Assembly (NCBI GenBank): GCA_021805485.1
Contig: JAJZFF010000066.1
Coordinates: 1-18,744 of the forward strand
Length of the DNA: 18,744 nt
DNA from: Pseudomonadota bacterium
Lineage (GTDB): Bacteria; Pseudomonadota; Alphaproteobacteria; Acetobacterales; Acetobacteraceae
Reading direction: 5' to 3'
Both the position numbers and the translations under genes were made by a program. The notes beneath the pieces are model-generated. The model saw only the letters and a list, made by a program, of their open reading frames with translations. It made no database searches and was not told where the DNA came from. This document shows, in pieces, positions 1 through 7,328 of this stretch; positions within the stretch are counted from its first letter, which is position 1, and each line of letters starts with the position of its first letter.

Positions 1-1
1 C

Positions 2-358
2 GCCTCGGCCGCGCCGGCCACGACGCCAGCCACGGCCGCAGCCGCCGCGCCCAACCCGCAGGTCGGCAAGGCCATGCCCACGATCATCCCGCCCACGCAA
101 GCCGCGAGTGCCGGACCGCATGACATCCAGCTCGGCGCCCTCGTCTCGATGGCGAAAGCCAATGAGGCCTGGCAGATCCTGCTTGCCCGCGTGCCCGACC
201 TGCTGGCCGGGCGCACCCCCGTCGTTGTGCCGGGCACGGTGAACGGGCAGACCTTCTACCGGCTGCGCCTTGGCGGCTTCGCCAGCGCCGCCGCCGCCGC
301 CGCGTTCTGCGACCGGTTGAAGACCCGCCACGTCGCCTGCTACGTCCCGCCGAAGTGA
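2..358 (+). CDS. SPOR-domain protein, 3' end only
   Basis: The reading frame is open to the left edge, so only the C-terminal 118 residues are present. An Ala/Pro/Thr-rich low-complexity linker leads into a SPOR domain over the last 80 or so residues (from HDIQLGAL to the C-terminal CYVPPK), with the family's FYRLRLGGFAS strand-turn. SPOR domains bind denuded glycan strands of septal peptidoglycan, so the protein probably has a periplasmic or membrane-anchored role at the division site. The first visible ATG (74) lies inside the linker and is not taken as the real start. The stop is 10 bases before nagZ and a SPOR gene before nagZ is common in Alphaproteobacteria. The N-terminus, expected to hold a membrane anchor, is outside the window. 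Confidence 0.8.
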   Translation, partial: ASAAPATTPATAAAAAPNPQVGKAMPTIIPPTQAASAGPHDIQLGALVSMAKANEAWQILLARVPDLLAGRTPVVVPGTVNGQTFYRLRLGGFASAAAAAAFCDRLKTRHVACYVPPK

Positions 359-368
359 GGCACCGTCC

Positions 369-1295
369 ATGAAGGCCGCCATACTCGGCATCGCCGGCCC
401 CACCCTCGCGCCGGAGGAACGCGCGCTGTTCGCCGAGCATCCGCCGGCGGGCGTGATCCTGTTCGGCCGCAACATCGCCGACCCGGCGCAGCTCCGCGAT
501 CTCGTCGCCGCGCTGCGCGAGAGCCTGCCGAAAGAGGCGGTGCTGATGGTCGACCAGGAAGGCGGCCGCGTCGCCCGGCTGCGCGCGCCGCACTGGCCCG
601 AACTGCCGCCCGCCGCCCATCTCGGCGCCCTGTTCGCGACGGACCCCGACGCCGCCCGCAACGCCGCCCGCGCCCATGGCGCCGCGATCGGCGCGATGGC
701 CCGCGACGCGGGGTTCGACGTTGTCGCCGCCCCGGTGCTCGACGTCCCGGTTCCGGGTGCGCATGACGTGATCGGCGACCGGGCGATCGCCGCCGACCCC
801 GCCGTGGTCGGCGCGCTGGGGGCGGACATCGCCTGGGGCCTGATGTTCCAGGGCATCGTGCCGGTGATGAAGCACATGCCCGGCCACGGCCGCGCCGGGC
901 TCGACAGCCATCACGGCCTGCCACGCGTCACCGCAACCGCGCTCGATGCCGATTTCGCGCCCTTCGCGGCGAATCGCGACCTGCCCTGGGGCATGACCGC
1001 GCATATCCTCTACGAGGCGCTCGACCCCGCCCATCCCGCGACCTTCTCGCGCCGGATCATCGAGGAGGTGATCCGCGGGCGGATCGGCTTCCGGGGCATT
1101 CTGGTCAGCGACGACCTCGCGATGGGCGCGCTCGACGGCACGCCGGCCTCCCGCGCCCTGCGCGCCCTTGCCGCCGGCTGCGACCTCGCCCTCTACTGCC
1201 CCGGAGAGCCTGCGGCCAACCGCGCGGTGCTCGAAGCCGTGCCCGATCTCGACGTAGCGCTGATCCCCCGCCTCAAGCAGACGGCGATTCCATGA
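369..1295 (+). CDS. nagZ: Beta-N-acetylhexosaminidase (NagZ, GH3)
   Basis: Cytoplasmic glycosidase that removes N-acetylglucosamine from GlcNAc-anhydromuropeptides during peptidoglycan recycling. The protein has 308 residues, slightly shorter than E. coli NagZ (about 340). It carries the GH3 signatures FGRN (32-35), VDQEGGRV (61-68), KHMPGHG (168-174; most relatives have Phe where this has Met), DSHH (179-182, with the histidine of the mobile catalytic loop) and SDDLAM (247-252), whose first Asp, D248, is the expected nucleophile. The ATG start follows a GAGG at a proper distance. The stop overlaps the next start (ATGA), indicating translational coupling. It follows a SPOR gene, so this end of the operon concerns the cell wall. 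Confidence 0.95.
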   Translation: MKAAILGIAGPTLAPEERALFAEHPPAGVILFGRNIADPAQLRDLVAALRESLPKEAVLMVDQEGGRVARLRAPHWPELPPAAHLGALFATDPDAARNAARAHGAAIGAMARDAGFDVVAAPVLDVPVPGAHDVIGDRAIAADPAVVGALGADIAWGLMFQGIVPVMKHMPGHGRAGLDSHHGLPRVTATALDADFAPFAANRDLPWGMTAHILYEALDPAHPATFSRRIIEEVIRGRIGFRGILVSDDLAMGALDGTPASRALRALAAGCDLALYCPGEPAANRAVLEAVPDLDVALIPRLKQTAIP

Positions 1296-1987
1296 CCCAT
1301 AACCCCATCCTTTCGGTCGTGATCAGCGTGCTCGCGGCGATCCCGGCGATCGTGCTGCATGAACTCGCGCATGGCTACGCCGCGCTGGCCCTGGGTGACC
1401 GCACGGCCCAGCGCGCCGGGCGGCTCTCGTTCAATCCGCTGCGCCATGTCGACCGGTTCGGCACGGTGATCCTGCCGCTGTTTCTCATCGCCAGCCAGCT
1501 TCTGACGATCGGACGGATCGACTTCATGTTCGGCTGGGCGAAGCCGGTGCCGGTGGACCCGACCGGGTTCCGCGATCCGCGGCGCGGCATGGCGATCGTT
1601 GCCGCCGCCGGCCCGCTGTCGAATTTCGTCCTCGCCCTCGCCGCCGCCTTCGCCATCGCCGGCTTCGGGAATGTGCCGGTCCTTGGCGATTTCCTGCTCT
1701 ATTTCCTGCTCTTCAACATCGTGCTCGGCCTGTTCAACCTGTTGCCGCTGCCCCCCTTCGACGGCGGGCGGATCGCCGTCGGCCTGCTGCCGCTACCCGC
1801 CGCCAGAATGCTCGCCCGCGTCGAGCGGCTCGGCATCCTGCTCATCCTTTCGGTGATCTTCATCCTGCCTGCGCTGCTCGGCCAGTTCGGCATCCGCTTC
1901 AACCCGGTATCGGACGCGCTCGGCCTCTGGGTGCCGCGCGTCGCTGCCTGGTTCCTCCACCTTGCTGGCGTCAATGCCGGATTCTGA
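1292..1987 (+). CDS. Site-2-type zinc metalloprotease, peptidase family M50
   Basis: Polytopic membrane protein of 231 residues with both M50 zinc motifs: HELAH (23-27) inside the first membrane segment, and NLLPLPPFDGG (149-159), whose Asp157 is the third zinc ligand. FGWAKPVPVD (80-89) is the conserved stretch of the short, PDZ-less M50B subgroup. About five hydrophobic segments are visible. M50 proteins cut substrates within the membrane; this subgroup's substrate is generally unknown, and none can be inferred here. The start overlaps the nagZ stop by ATGA, and the 3' end overlaps scpA by 14 bases, so the gene belongs to the same transcript. The nagZ-M50-scpA-scpB order is a familiar alphaproteobacterial arrangement. 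Confidence 0.9.
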   Translation: MTHNPILSVVISVLAAIPAIVLHELAHGYAALALGDRTAQRAGRLSFNPLRHVDRFGTVILPLFLIASQLLTIGRIDFMFGWAKPVPVDPTGFRDPRRGMAIVAAAGPLSNFVLALAAAFAIAGFGNVPVLGDFLLYFLLFNIVLGLFNLLPLPPFDGGRIAVGLLPLPAARMLARVERLGILLILSVIFILPALLGQFGIRFNPVSDALGLWVPRVAAWFLHLAGVNAGF

Positions 1988-2768
1988 CGCCGCGCCGCCC
2001 TCCGAACCCGTCGAAGCCTTCATCGTCCGCTTCGAGGGGTTCGAGGGACCGCTCGACCTGTTGCTGGAACTGGCCCGCAGCCAGAAGGTCGATCTCGCCA
2101 ATGTCTCGATCCTCGCCCTCGTCGAGCAATATCTCGCGATCGTCGAGGGCGCGCGGCGGGTGCGGCTGGAACTCGCGGCGGACTGGCTGGTCATGGCCGC
2201 CTGGCTCGCCTGGCTGAAATCCCGCCTGCTGCTGCCCGAGGACGAGACCGCCGCCGAAGAGGGCGAGATCGCCGCCGACGTGCTGGCCGCCCGGCTCCAG
2301 GCGCTGGAGGCCATCCGCGAGGGTGCCGCCTGGCTCGGCGCGCGGCCGCAACTCGGCCACGACGTCTTTCCCCGCGGCGCGCCCGAGGATTTCACCGAGA
2401 TCGACCGCTCGCGGCTGCGCGTCGACCTCACCTCGCTGCTGACGGCCTATCTCGCCGCCCGCCGCCGGTCCGGCGCGAAGCGGCAATACCGGCCGAAGCC
2501 GATGAATTTCTGGTCGGTGCAGCAGGCGCTGGAGCGCCTGACCCGGCTGCTCGGCGCAACGCGGGACTGGACCGACCTCGCCGGCTTCCTGCCGCCCGAA
2601 CTGCCCGATTCGCCCGAACCGCCGCTCGCCCGCCGCGCCGCCCTTTCCAGCACGCTGCTCGCCGGGCTCGAACTCGCCCGCGACGGCCAGCTCGCGCTCC
2701 GCCAGGAGCTGCCTTTCGGCCCCATCCAGATCCGTCCCGGCCCGGAGCCCGAACCCGACCATGAATGA
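1974..2768 (+). CDS. scpA: Segregation and condensation protein A
   Basis: Kleisin subunit that bridges SMC heads and recruits ScpB in the bacterial condensin complex acting on the nucleoid. The 264-residue protein has the N-terminal kleisin signature FEGPLDLLLELA (23-34), the KSRLLLP helix (82-88), an acidic and charged middle, and a C-terminal winged-helix part. ATG 1974 is chosen. An in-frame TTG at 1962 would add only four residues and has no better ribosome-binding site. The start lies within the end of the M50 gene, and the stop overlaps the scpB start by eight bases (ATGAATGA). Such overlap fits stoichiometric production of the two partners. No irregularity was seen. Confidence 0.93.
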   Translation: MPDSDAAPPSEPVEAFIVRFEGFEGPLDLLLELARSQKVDLANVSILALVEQYLAIVEGARRVRLELAADWLVMAAWLAWLKSRLLLPEDETAAEEGEIAADVLAARLQALEAIREGAAWLGARPQLGHDVFPRGAPEDFTEIDRSRLRVDLTSLLTAYLAARRRSGAKRQYRPKPMNFWSVQQALERLTRLLGATRDWTDLAGFLPPELPDSPEPPLARRAALSSTLLAGLELARDGQLALRQELPFGPIQIRPGPEPEPDHE

Positions 2769-3318
2769 CACCGAACCGCCCAGCGCCCGCCCGCACGCCG
2801 AACGGCTGATCGAGGCGGTGATCTTCGCCAGCCGCGACCCGGTGCCGATGCGCACCCTCGCCACCCTGCTGCCCGAGGGCGAGGATCTCGACGCGGTGCT
2901 GGCCTCCCTCCGCGCCCGCCACGAGGGTGGTGGAATCGAACTGGTCGAGGCGGGGCAGGGGATGATGTTCCGCACCGCCCCGGATCTCGCGCCGGCGCTG
3001 CGCCGGGTCGTGGAAATCCCCCGCCGCCTGCCGCGCGCGGCGATGGAGACGCTCGCCGTCATCGCCTATCACCAGCCCGTCACCCGCGCCGAGATCGAGG
3101 AGATCCGCGGCGTCAGCCTCTCGCAATCGGCGCTTGATGCACTGCTTGAAGCCGATCTCGTGACCCCCGCCGGCCATCGCGAAGCCCCCGGCCGCCCGGC
3201 GCTCTGGGCCACGACGCCGCATTTCCTGGTCCAGTTCGGCCTCAAATCGCTGCGCGACCTGCCCAAGCGCAGCGATCTTCTGGTCGAGCCGGCCGGTCCG
3301 GCCCCCGCCGATCCTTGA
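2761..3318 (+). CDS. scpB: Segregation and condensation protein B
   Basis: Dimeric winged-helix partner of ScpA in the SMC condensin complex. The 185-residue protein carries the diagnostic ScpB stretch beginning ETLAVIAYHQPVTRAEIEEI (96-115) and ending in IRGV (to 118). It also has the later GRPALWATTPHFLVQFGL segment (144-161). The first winged helix is visible at about residues 12-75. The ATG lies inside the scpA stop region (eight-base overlap). The stop coincides with a TTGACC that may be the -35 box of the following tat promoter, and a 48-base gap separates scpB from tatB. The C-terminal tail after about 170 is Pro/Ala-rich and poorly conserved, as usual. Confidence 0.93.
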   Translation: MNDTEPPSARPHAERLIEAVIFASRDPVPMRTLATLLPEGEDLDAVLASLRARHEGGGIELVEAGQGMMFRTAPDLAPALRRVVEIPRRLPRAAMETLAVIAYHQPVTRAEIEEIRGVSLSQSALDALLEADLVTPAGHREAPGRPALWATTPHFLVQFGLKSLRDLPKRSDLLVEPAGPAPADP

Positions 3319-3342
3319 CCTCGGGCGCAGGACTGCTAGCAG
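3315..3342 (+). promoter_or_regulatory. Possible sigma-70-type promoter for tatB-tatC-serS
   Basis: TTGACC (3315-3320) and TAGCAG (3337-3342) are separated by 16 bases in the only real gap of the 5' housekeeping block. The -10 candidate sits within the ten-base palindrome CTGCTAGCAG (3333-3342). The -10 match is poor (3 of 6), so this is weak evidence. The tat genes could equally be served by read-through from scpB. Confidence 0.3.
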
Positions 3343-3366
3343 AGAGGCCGGTTTAAGCGGACGGAC

Positions 3367-3810
3367 ATGCTCGGATTTTCCTGGCCAGAAATTGGCGTGA
3401 TATTGATGGTGGCGCTCGTCGTCATCGGGCCCAAGGACCTGCCGGTGGCCATCCGCACGGCGACTGCGGCGCTGCGCAAGATGCGCGGCCTTGCCAGCGA
3501 GTTCCAGGGTCATGTTCAGGAACTCATGCGCGAGGCCGATCTCGCCGATATCGGCAATGATCTGCGCAATCTCCGCAATTTCGATCTCGGCAGCACGATC
3601 GAGCGCCATGTCGACCCCGATGGCACCATTCGCAGCAGCTTCGATCCGGCGGAGGGCGAAACCTATGGCGTTCCCTCGGCCGCCGACACCGTGATCGAGG
3701 GGGCGGCGGATGACGAATTCCCGCCGGATATGCCCGCTTTCATTCCGCCCGACGCGGTGCGCGCCCGACCGGTGCCCGCCTTCATTCCCCCCGGCACGCG
3801 ACTCTGGTAG
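3367..3810 (+). CDS. tatB: Sec-independent translocase protein TatB
   Basis: Inner-membrane component of the twin-arginine translocase that, with TatC, binds signal peptides of folded export substrates. The 147-residue protein starts with a short periplasmic tip holding Glu8 (FSWPEIG), then one membrane helix (about 8-21), the hinge GPKD (21-24) and an amphipathic helix (about 25-60). The early Glu and the position next to tatC argue for TatB rather than TatA. The C-terminal third is acidic and ends with two copies of PAFIPP (123-128 and 137-142). The gene follows a 48-base gap and precedes tatC by nine bases. No separate tatA lies beside it, which is unusual, so a dual role cannot be excluded. 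Confidence 0.88.
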   Translation: MLGFSWPEIGVILMVALVVIGPKDLPVAIRTATAALRKMRGLASEFQGHVQELMREADLADIGNDLRNLRNFDLGSTIERHVDPDGTIRSSFDPAEGETYGVPSAADTVIEGAADDEFPPDMPAFIPPDAVRARPVPAFIPPGTRLW

Positions 3811-3819
3811 GCCCGCCGC

Positions 3820-4626
3820 ATGACATCCGATGAGACCGAAACGCCGCAGGACGCGGACCCGATCAACGACAAGGAAATGCCGCTGCTCGACCATCTGGCC
3901 GAGCTGCGCCGCCGCCTGCTCTGGTCGGGCCTCGCCTTCCTCGCCGCCTTCCTCGTGTCGTACTACTACGCGCAGCCGATCTATCACTTCCTCGCCCAGC
4001 CGCTCGTCAACATCCTCAAGGAGCGCGGGCAGAAGCCGGAACTCGTCTACACGGCGCTCTACGAGGCGTTCTTCACCTATGTGAAGGTCGCGATCTTCGC
4101 CGCCGCCTTCATCTCCTTCCCGGTCATCGCCACGCAGATCTGGCTGTTCATCGCGCCCGGCCTCTACCGATCGGAAAAACGCGCGCTGCTGCCCTTCCTG
4201 ATCGCCACGCCGGTGCTGTTCTTCGCCGGCGGCGCGCTGGCATATTATGTCATATTTCCAAATGCCTGGAAGTTTTTCCTGAGTTTTCAGACGAACCCGC
4301 ACAACGCGAATTTCCAGATTAACGTGCTGCCGCGCGTCTCGGACTATCTCAACCTGGTGATGAAGCTGATCTTCGCCTTCGGCATCTGCTTCGAACTGCC
4401 GGTACTGCTGACGCTGCTCGGCCGGGTCGGCATCGTCAACGCGGCGGCGCTGAAGAAATACCGCCGCTATGCCTATGTCGGCTGCTTCATCGTCGCGGCG
4501 ATCCTGACCCCGCCGGACGTCTTTACCATGACCGGCCTCGCGCTGCCGCTGATCGCCCTGTTCGAACTGTCGATCTTCGCGGTGAAGATGGTCGAGCCGA
4601 AAGCCGAGGTTTCCGAGAATGCATGA
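3820..4626 (+). CDS. tatC: Sec-independent translocase protein TatC
   Basis: Polytopic core of the twin-arginine translocase and the primary receptor for the RR signal peptide. The 268-residue protein has six predicted membrane segments. [10 protein letters not shown] (25-34) carries the conserved cytoplasmic Glu and Arg of the signal-peptide site. Later signatures are [20 protein letters not shown] (185-204) and LTPPDVFTM (229-237). The first 20 residues are an acidic cytoplasmic tail. Codons in about 4240-4325 are markedly more AT-rich than their surroundings. The stop overlaps the serS start by eight bases, tying serS to the same transcript. A full length and intact motifs indicate a working protein. 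Confidence 0.95.
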   Translation: MTSDETETPQDADPINDKEMPLLDHLAELRRRLLWSGLAFLAAFLVSYYYAQPIYHFLAQPLVNILKERGQKPELVYTALYEAFFTYVKVAIFAAAFISFPVIATQIWLFIAPGLYRSEKRALLPFLIATPVLFFAGGALAYYVIFPNAWKFFLSFQTNPHNANFQINVLPRVSDYLNLVMKLIFAFGICFELPVLLTLLGRVGIVNAAALKKYRRYAYVGCFIVAAILTPPDVFTMTGLALPLIALFELSIFAVKMVEPKAEVSENA

Positions 4627-5920
4627 CCTGAAAGCCATTCGCGACGACGCCGCGGCCTTTGGTGCTGCGATGCGCCGACGAGGACTTGCCGGGCCGGAAG
4701 GGGCGGACGAGGGCGCGGCAGCACCGATCCGCGCTCTCGATGAAGAGCGCCGCCGCGCACAGACCGAGCTTCAGGGCCACGAAACGCGCCGCAACGAACT
4801 CGCCCGCGCGATCGGCCAGGCCAAGCGCGCCGGCGAGGATACCACGGCCCTCGAAGCCGAAGGCACGGCCCTGCGCCAGTCGATCGAGACCGCCAACGCC
4901 TGGCTTGCCGAATCGGCACGCAAGCTGGACGAGCTGCTTGCCGTCCTGCCCAACGTCCTCGATGCCGACGTCCCCGATGGCCCCGACGAAACCGCCAATG
5001 TGGAGCAAAAACGGGTCGGCGCACCGCCCTCATTCGATTTCGAGGCAAGGCAGCATTTCGAACTCGGCGAAGCCCTCGGCCTGATGGATTTCGCCGGCGC
5101 GGCCAAGCTCGCCGGCGCCAGGTTCACCGTGCTGCGCGGCGATCTCGCCCGGCTCGAGCGCGCCCTCGGCCAGTTCATGCTCGACCTGCATGTGAACGAG
5201 CACGGCTATACCGAGGTTTCGCCGCCGCTGCTCGTCAACGACGCGACGATGTATGGCACCGGCCAGCTTCCCAAATTCGCCGAGGACCTCTTCCGCACCA
5301 CCGACGGTCGCTGGCTGATCCCCACCGCCGAGGTGCCGCTGACCAACCTCGCCGCCGGCGACATCCTCGATGCCGCCAGCCTGCCGCTGCGCATGACGGC
5401 GCTGACCCCGTCCTTCCGCTCCGAGGCCGGCTCAGCCGGGCGCGACACCCGCGGAATGCTGCGCCAGCACCAGTTCTGGAAGGTCGAGCTCGTCTCGCTC
5501 ACCACGCCGGAGGCCAGCGCCGACGAGCACGAGCGGATGACAAGCTGCGCCGAATCCGTGCTGGAACGCCTGGGCCTGCCCTATCGCCGCATGCTGCTCT
5601 GCGCCGGCGACACCGGCTTCTCCTCGGCCAAGACCTACGATCTCGAGGTATGGCTGCCGGGGCAGGGGGCCTATCGCGAAATCTCCTCCTGCTCGAACTG
5701 CCGCGCCTTTCAGGCCCGCCGCATGAACGCCCGCTACCGCCCGCCGCAGACCGGCCCGAAGCCGGCGAAGCCGGATTTCGTCCACACCCTGAACGGCTCC
5801 GGCGTTGCGACCGGACGCGCCCTCATCGCCGTGATGGAAAACTACCAGAACGCCGACGGCTCGATCACTGTTCCGGACGCGCTGCGGCCCTATATGCGAG
5901 GATGTGACCGGATCGGCTGA
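4619..5920 (+). CDS. serS: Serine--tRNA ligase
   Basis: Class II aminoacyl-tRNA synthetase that charges tRNA-Ser (and tRNA-Sec where present). At 433 residues it matches the usual length (about 430). The N-terminal antiparallel coiled-coil arm that grips the tRNA long arm spans about residues 35-110. The catalytic domain shows TAEVP (236-240), motif 2 [15 protein letters not shown] (266-280) and motif 3 [16 protein letters not shown] (393-408) with its ATP-binding Arg. [12 protein letters not shown] (358-369) is the usual active-site loop. The ATG lies inside the tatC end. No convincing terminator follows: the 82-base gap to the next gene instead holds that gene's promoter and operator. Confidence 0.97.
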   Translation: MHDLKAIRDDAAAFGAAMRRRGLAGPEGADEGAAAPIRALDEERRRAQTELQGHETRRNELARAIGQAKRAGEDTTALEAEGTALRQSIETANAWLAESARKLDELLAVLPNVLDADVPDGPDETANVEQKRVGAPPSFDFEARQHFELGEALGLMDFAGAAKLAGARFTVLRGDLARLERALGQFMLDLHVNEHGYTEVSPPLLVNDATMYGTGQLPKFAEDLFRTTDGRWLIPTAEVPLTNLAAGDILDAASLPLRMTALTPSFRSEAGSAGRDTRGMLRQHQFWKVELVSLTTPEASADEHERMTSCAESVLERLGLPYRRMLLCAGDTGFSSAKTYDLEVWLPGQGAYREISSCSNCRAFQARRMNARYRPPQTGPKPAKPDFVHTLNGSGVATGRALIAVMENYQNADGSITVPDALRPYMRGCDRIG

Positions 5921-5939
5921 CCGCCACGGTCCCCTCCTA

Positions 5940-5967
5940 TTGACCGGGGCGGGCGGCTTCTCATATT
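5940..5967 (+). promoter_or_regulatory. Promoter of the persulfide dioxygenase operon
   Basis: TTGACC (5940-5945) and CATATT (5962-5967; 4 of 6 matches to TATAAT) are 16 bases apart, upstream of the blh-type gene. The -10 box lies within the left arm of a perfect inverted repeat, so a bound repressor would block RNA polymerase. This is a sequence-based prediction with no transcript evidence. Confidence 0.55.
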
Positions 5968-5984
5968 CGATGTACAGAATATGA
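5961..5984. promoter_or_regulatory. Palindromic operator, ATTC-N8-GAAT type (BigR/SqrR-like)
   Basis: A perfect eight-base inverted repeat, TCATATTC and GAATATGA, flanks the eight-base spacer GATGTACA. The core ATTC-N8-GAAT corresponds, as I recall the literature, to the operator of the sulfide-responsive ArsR-family repressor SqrR of Rhodobacter; BigR uses a similar AT-rich palindrome. It covers the -10 box of the operon and stands out as an AT-rich island in GC-rich DNA. A matching ArsR-family gene lies at the far end of the module (7741-8148, minus strand), the natural candidate to bind it. Confidence 0.7.
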
Positions 5985-5990
5985 TATCCC

Positions 5991-5997
5991 AAGGAGG
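5991..5997 (+). promoter_or_regulatory. Strong Shine-Dalgarno sequence AAGGAGG
   Basis: A near-perfect ribosome-binding site five bases before ATG 6003. It is the strongest one in the window and fixes the start of the persulfide dioxygenase gene. It suggests high translation once the operon is de-repressed. Confidence 0.8.
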
Positions 5998-6002
5998 CTG
6001 CG

Positions 6003-6872
6003 ATGAGCCTGCGCCCCGAAGTCTTGCCGTTCTTCGATCCCGCGACGAGCACGATCAGCTACATCGTGGTCGACCCGGCCACCGCGCACGCCGCGATCAT
6101 CGATTCCGTGCTCGATTACGACCCGAAAGCCGGCCGGGTTTCCACCACCTCCGCCGACGCGCTGATCGCAAAAGTACGCGAACGCGGCCTCACCATAGAC
6201 TGGATTCTCGAAACCCACGTCCATGCCGATCATCTCTCCGCCGCGCGCTACCTGCAGCGCAATCTGGGCGGCGGCGTGATCGGCATTGGCGATCATATCG
6301 CGCCTGTCCAGGCCAATTTCGCCGACATTTTCGACCTCGGCCCCGACTTTCCCACCGATGGAAGCCAGTTCAACCACCTGTTTCACGATGGCGAGCGCTT
6401 CGCGGTCGGCACGATCGAGGCCGAGGCGATCTACACGCCCGGCCACACACCGGCCTGCATGTCCTACCATGTGGGCGACGCCGTTTTCGTGGGCGACACG
6501 CTGTTCCAGCCCGATTACGGCACCGCCCGCTGCGATTTCCCGGGCGGGGACGCGCACGCGATGTATCGCTCGGTCCACCGCCTCTACAGCCTGCCGGACG
6601 AAACCCGCGTCTTCACCGCGCATGACTACCAGCCCGGCGGGCGCGAGCCGGAATGGGAAAGCACGATCGGCGAACAGAAGGCGAAGAACCTGCAGATCAA
6701 CACCGGCATCGGCGAGGAGCAGTTCGTCGCCATGCGCGAGGCGCGGGATGCGACTCTCGCGGCCCCGGTGCTGATCCTGCCGTCGCTGCAGGTGAACATC
6801 AGCGGCGGCGATCTGCCGAAGCCGGCGCCGAACGGCCGCCGCTACCTCAAGATTCCGCTCAACACGCTCTGA
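6003..6872 (+). CDS. blh: Blh-type MBL-fold persulfide dioxygenase
   Basis: Metallo-beta-lactamase-fold protein of the ETHE1/Blh group, which oxidises glutathione persulfide to sulfite with a mononuclear iron. The 289-residue protein has the metal motif HVHADH (72-77), then GHT (H148), GDTLF (D165) and AHDY (H207), in the order and spacing of persulfide dioxygenases, plus GTARCDFPGGD (173-183) near the substrate pocket. It lacks the extra DUF442 phosphatase-like domain of some Blh proteins. Strong SD AAGGAGG and ATG 6003 define the start. It heads a three-gene transcript with two YeeE-like membrane proteins, under a palindromic operator. A hydroxyacylglutathione hydrolase is the alternative assignment, but neighbourhood and motif favour sulfur chemistry. 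Confidence 0.85.
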   Translation: MSLRPEVLPFFDPATSTISYIVVDPATAHAAIIDSVLDYDPKAGRVSTTSADALIAKVRERGLTIDWILETHVHADHLSAARYLQRNLGGGVIGIGDHIAPVQANFADIFDLGPDFPTDGSQFNHLFHDGERFAVGTIEAEAIYTPGHTPACMSYHVGDAVFVGDTLFQPDYGTARCDFPGGDAHAMYRSVHRLYSLPDETRVFTAHDYQPGGREPEWESTIGEQKAKNLQINTGIGEEQFVAMREARDATLAAPVLILPSLQVNISGGDLPKPAPNGRRYLKIPLNTL

Positions 6873-6890
6873 CGGCGAGGACCCCGCCTC

Positions 6891-7328
6891 ATGCTGCTTC
6901 CCGCACTCTTTCCCACGCGCTTCACCCCGCTGCCCGATCTCGCGGGCGGGCTGCTGATCGGCGCATCCGCTGCCCTGCTCTGGCTCGGCATCGGCCGCAT
7001 TGCCGGCATCACCGGCATTGCCGGCGACCTGATCCAGCGCTCCGGGCGGGACTGGCGGCTCGCCTTCATCTCCGGCCTGCTTCTGGCCGGCCTTCTCGCG
7101 CGCACGCTCGGCGCCGCGCCCTCCATCCATGTCGCCGCCGGCCTGCCGGTGATGATCGGCGCCGGCCTGCTGGTCGGCATCGGCACCGCGCTCGGCGGCG
7201 GCTGCACCTCCGGCCACGGCGTCTGCGGCCTGGCCCGCGTCTCGCCGCGATCGATCGTCGCCACGCTCATCTTCATGGCCATCGCCGTGATCGTGGTCTT
7301 CCTCACCCGTGACCTCGGAGCCCTCTGA
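6891..7328 (+). CDS. YeeE/YedE-family membrane protein (PmpA-like)
   Basis: Integral membrane protein of 145 residues with about four hydrophobic segments. It carries the family signature GGGCTSGHGVCG (102-113); cysteines in this motif are thought to handle sulfur during transport in YeeE-type thiosulfate permeases. The full-length permease is often split into two half-size proteins, and this appears to be the first half; the second half-size protein follows with a one-base overlap (TGATG). The gene lies 18 bases after the persulfide dioxygenase gene. The likely role is movement of a sulfur compound such as thiosulfate or a persulfide; substrate and direction cannot be read from sequence. The pairing with Blh and a BigR-like repressor is the classical sulfide-response grouping. 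Confidence 0.85.
   Translation: MLLPALFPTRFTPLPDLAGGLLIGASAALLWLGIGRIAGITGIAGDLIQRSGRDWRLAFISGLLLAGLLARTLGAAPSIHVAAGLPVMIGAGLLVGIGTALGGGCTSGHGVCGLARVSPRSIVATLIFMAIAVIVVFLTRDLGAL

Noticed and set aside
2428..4638. Very long minus-strand open frame opposite scpA-tatC
   Set aside because: It runs through stop-poor antisense of high-GC genes, its translation is Arg/Gly/Glu-rich without any domain, and the plus strand here encodes clear conserved proteins.
5919..5950. Terminator after serS
   Set aside because: Only a four-base stem (GACC/GGTC) and a CCCC/GGGG pairing are possible, with no T-run; the region overlaps the -35 of the next promoter.
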